From: an uncultured beta proteobacterium
GTDB lineage: Bacteria; Pseudomonadota; Gammaproteobacteria; Burkholderiales; Burkholderiaceae_C
Assembly: GCA_903886275.1 (NCBI GenBank)
Contig: CAISLN010000019.1
Coordinates: 1-64,000 of the forward strand
Length of the DNA: 64,000 bases
Direction of reading: 5' to 3'
Shown here piece after piece: positions 61,887 through 64,000 of the stretch; the stretch's first letter is position 1; each line of letters begins with the position of its first letter. The translations under genes and the position numbers were made by a program. A model generated the notes under the pieces. It was not told where the DNA came from. It made no database searches and saw only the letters and a list, made by a program, of their open reading frames with translations.

Positions 61887-64000
61887 TTAGGTGACAGCGG
61901 GATGCTGGGCTGCGAAGCGGCGCCGGACCCATTGCGCCAGATCATCCATGTAACAGTACACCACGGGCACCACCACCAGCGTCAAAAGGGACGAAGTGAT
62001 GACGCCGCCGATAACGGCTTGGCCCATGGGGGCGCGCTGTTCCGAGCCCTCGCTCAGGGCAAAGGCCAGCGGCACCATGCCGAAGATCATGGCCAGCGTG
62101 GTCATCAAAATCGGCCGCAGCCGCACCCTGGCCGCCATCAAAAGGGCCGCATTGCGCTCCATGCCGGCAATGGGTTGGCCCCGGTCATCCACGCCACCCT
62201 CGCGGGCACGGATGGCAAAGTCCACCAGCAGGATGGCGTTCTTGGTGACCAGGCCCATCAGCATCACCACGCCTATGACCGAGAACATGGACAGGGTGGA
62301 GTTGAACACCAGCAGCGCCAGCACCACGCCGATCAAGGTGAGTGGCAAGGCCGTCATCAGCGCCAGTGGCTGCAAAAAGCTTTTGAACTGGCTGGCCAGG
62401 ATCATGTAAATAAAGATCACCGCCATCGCCAGTGCAGATACCGCATAGGCAAAGGACTCGGCCATGTCCTTGGTGGAGCCGCTGAACTGGTAGCGGTAGC
62501 CCGGCGGCATGGCAATCTGGTCCATGGCGGTCTTGATGTCGGCAGACACCTCGCCGGCCGAGCGGCCCGACACATTGGCATTGATGGCCACCTCGCGCGT
62601 GAGCTCGCGCCGGTTGATCTGGTTGGGTCCGGTGGAGGCCAGCACATTGGCCACCTGGTTGAGGCGCACGATGCGCTGGCTGCCGTCGGCATTGGCGATG
62701 GCAAAGGGCAGCAGCGCCAGGTCCTGTGCGCTGTTGCGGGAGTCGGGTGCCAGGCGCACATGGACGTCATAGGTCTGGTCATCGGGGGCGCGCCAGTTGC
62801 CCACGGTGCGCCCGGCCACCAGGGTGCGCAGGGAGGCTCCGATCTGGCCCACGCTCAGGCCCAGGTCAGACGCGGCGTCGCGCCGCACCTGAACCTCCAG
62901 CGTCGGCTTGTTGGGCTTGACGCTGGAGTCCAGGTCCACCAGGCCGGCAATGCCACGTATTTTTTCCAGCGACAGCAGCGTCAACCGTTCCAGCTCGGCG
63001 GTGTCGCTGCCCAAGATGGAAAAGGTCACCGGCTTGTTGCCGCCTATGGCGTCCATCAGCCCGGCATGCGTCACCGTGATGCCGGCCACTTGGCCCAGGC
63101 GTTGGCGCAGCAACACGGCCATGTCGTCCACGCTGCGGCTGCGCGCCTTGCGGTCCACCAGTCGCACATAGACGCTGGCGTACATCTTGCCTTGGGCGGT
63201 GCCCGTGTTGAGGGTCGAAAGCGTGAAGCGCACCTCGGGGAAGCTGCGGACGATGGACTCCACCTGCAGCGTGCGGGCTTCTGTCACCTCCAGCGAGGAG
63301 CCCACCGGCGTGTAAAAGTTGACCGACATTTCCGAGAAGTCGGCCTTGGGCACAAACTCGGTTCCTAAGAGCGGCAGCATCAACAGGCTGGTGACAAACA
63401 CGGCCGCGGCCAGGCCCATGGTGGCGAGCTTGTGGCCCAGCGCCCAGGCCAAAATGCCCTGGTAAAACTCAGCCAGTTGTTCGGTGGCATGGTGGAACCA
63501 GCCGGTGACGCGGCCTATGGTTTTGTCGTAGAAGCCGCGCGGCGCATCGTTGCGGCCATGCTCGGCAATGCTGGGGTCATGCCAGATGCTCGACAGCATG
63601 GGGTCTAGCGTGAAGCTGACAAACATCGAGATCATCACGGCGGCCACAATGGTCAGGCCAAACTCGTGGAAGAACTTGCCGATGATGCCGCCCATAAAGC
63701 CGATGGGCATGAACACGGCCACGATGGACAGGGTGGTGGCCAGCACCGCCAGGCCAATTTCCTGCGTGCCGTCAAGGGCCGCGTTGTAAGCTCCCTTGCC
63801 CATGGCGACATGGCGGACTATGTTTTCGCGCACCACGATGGCGTCGTCGATCAGCAGGCCCACGCACAGGCTCAGCGCCATCAGCGTGATCATGTTGATG
63901 GTGAAGCCCAGCATGTTCATGAAGAAGAAGGTGCCTATCAGCGCGATCGGCAGGGTCAGCCCGGTGATCACCGTGGAGCGCCAGGAGTTCAGGAACAGGA
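61887..64000 (-). CDS. RND-family efflux permease (AcrB/MdtB type), C-terminal part, cut by window edge
   Basis: About 704 codons are visible; the frame stays open through base 64000, so the start lies outside the window. The visible part holds the second half of the first transmembrane set ([20 protein letters not shown] with the proton-relay-type Asp pair), the second porter region, and the last helices ([20 protein letters not shown]). RND permeases expel drugs or other compounds through TolC. With tolC downstream this is probably one pump system; the adaptor gene would be expected upstream, beyond the window. Confidence 0.93.
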   Translation of the reverse strand, partial: LFLNSWRSTVITGLTLPIALIGTFFFMNMLGFTINMITLMALSLCVGLLIDDAIVVRENIVRHVAMGKGAYNAALDGTQEIGLAVLATTLSIVAVFMPIGFMGGIIGKFFHEFGLTIVAAVMISMFVSFTLDPMLSSIWHDPSIAEHGRNDAPRGFYDKTIGRVTGWFHHATEQLAEFYQGILAWALGHKLATMGLAAAVFVTSLLMLPLLGTEFVPKADFSEMSVNFYTPVGSSLEVTEARTLQVESIVRSFPEVRFTLSTLNTGTAQGKMYASVYVRLVDRKARSRSVDDMAVLLRQRLGQVAGITVTHAGLMDAIGGNKPVTFSILGSDTAELERLTLLSLEKIRGIAGLVDLDSSVKPNKPTLEVQVRRDAASDLGLSVGQIGASLRTLVAGRTVGNWRAPDDQTYDVHVRLAPDSRNSAQDLALLPFAIANADGSQRIVRLNQVANVLASTGPNQINRRELTREVAINANVSGRSAGEVSADIKTAMDQIAMPPGYRYQFSGSTKDMAESFAYAVSALAMAVIFIYMILASQFKSFLQPLALMTALPLTLIGVVLALLVFNSTLSMFSVIGVVMLMGLVTKNAILLVDFAIRAREGGVDDRGQPIAGMERNAALLMAARVRLRPILMTTLAMIFGMVPLAFALSEGSEQRAPMGQAVIGGVITSSLLTLVVVPVVYCYMDDLAQWVRRRFAAQHPAVT

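Noticed and set aside
1-64000. tRNA, rRNA, riboswitches or complete insertion sequences
   Set aside because: Intergenic regions were read by eye and showed no cloverleaf, conserved rRNA or riboswitch core, and no transposase gene; small RNAs cannot be excluded without a covariance-model search.

Overview
The window looks like chromosomal DNA of a Gram-negative betaproteobacterium, probably of the Comamonadaceae (Rhodoferax/Polaromonas-like). I infer this from the high GC, the LPS genes (waaC, waaA), the outer-membrane channel and RND pump, the ETF/acyl-CoA dehydrogenase cluster and the paired transglutaminase / ATP-grasp / alpha-E genes. No tRNA, rRNA, CRISPR array or complete insertion sequence was found by eye.

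Left end (1-3560): a compositionally different, AT-rich accessory patch. It holds the 3' end of a TM0106-like helicase/nuclease gene that runs in frame into an AT-rich domain, a protein with two GIY-YIG nuclease domains and a UBA-like tail, a mostly empty stretch with small ORFs, and a small unknown gene. It could be the edge of a defence island.

3687-24456: housekeeping and cell-envelope genes. These are a giant transglutaminase-like/DUF2126 protein, comEC, a circularly permuted ATP-grasp and alpha-E pair, a chemoreceptor, a HicA-like protein, an HDOD protein, and a leftward moxR - DUF58 - tgpA-like - mltB - SPOR series. A ~290-bp imperfect inverted-repeat element lies between moxR and the DUF58 gene. 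A histone-deacetylase-like hydrolase and an MscS channel follow.

24457-29541: etfB-etfA, an acyl-CoA dehydrogenase and a nitronate monooxygenase, preceded by two clear palindromes. The stretch ends in three short direct repeats that resemble an insertion-sequence end.

29542-49059: a GST, trhO, a receiver-like protein, a phytochrome histidine kinase coupled to a LuxR-type regulator, a chemoreceptor next to a double-Cache periplasmic protein, an EamA transporter, ogt, an LPS block (waaC - phosphohexomutase - waaC - waaA), argE, and a two-component pair of OmpR type.

49060-59178: the most unusual part. Divergent from the OmpR-type pair runs a ten-gene, tightly packed rightward cluster: formyltransferase-fold protein, periplasmic binding protein, dicarboxylate-type symporter, three tandem paralogues of an unrecognised exported protein, a fourth protein sharing their N-terminus but with 11-residue repeats and a Gly-rich tail, a TAXI-type binding protein, a TPR-secretin protein, and an exported pentapeptide-repeat protein. 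Every product after the first is predicted to be exported or membrane-bound. I know of no described system with this composition.

59463-64000: a leftward group of an RND pump permease (cut by the window edge), an isoaspartate-methyltransferase-like protein, a rhodanese and a TolC-family channel.
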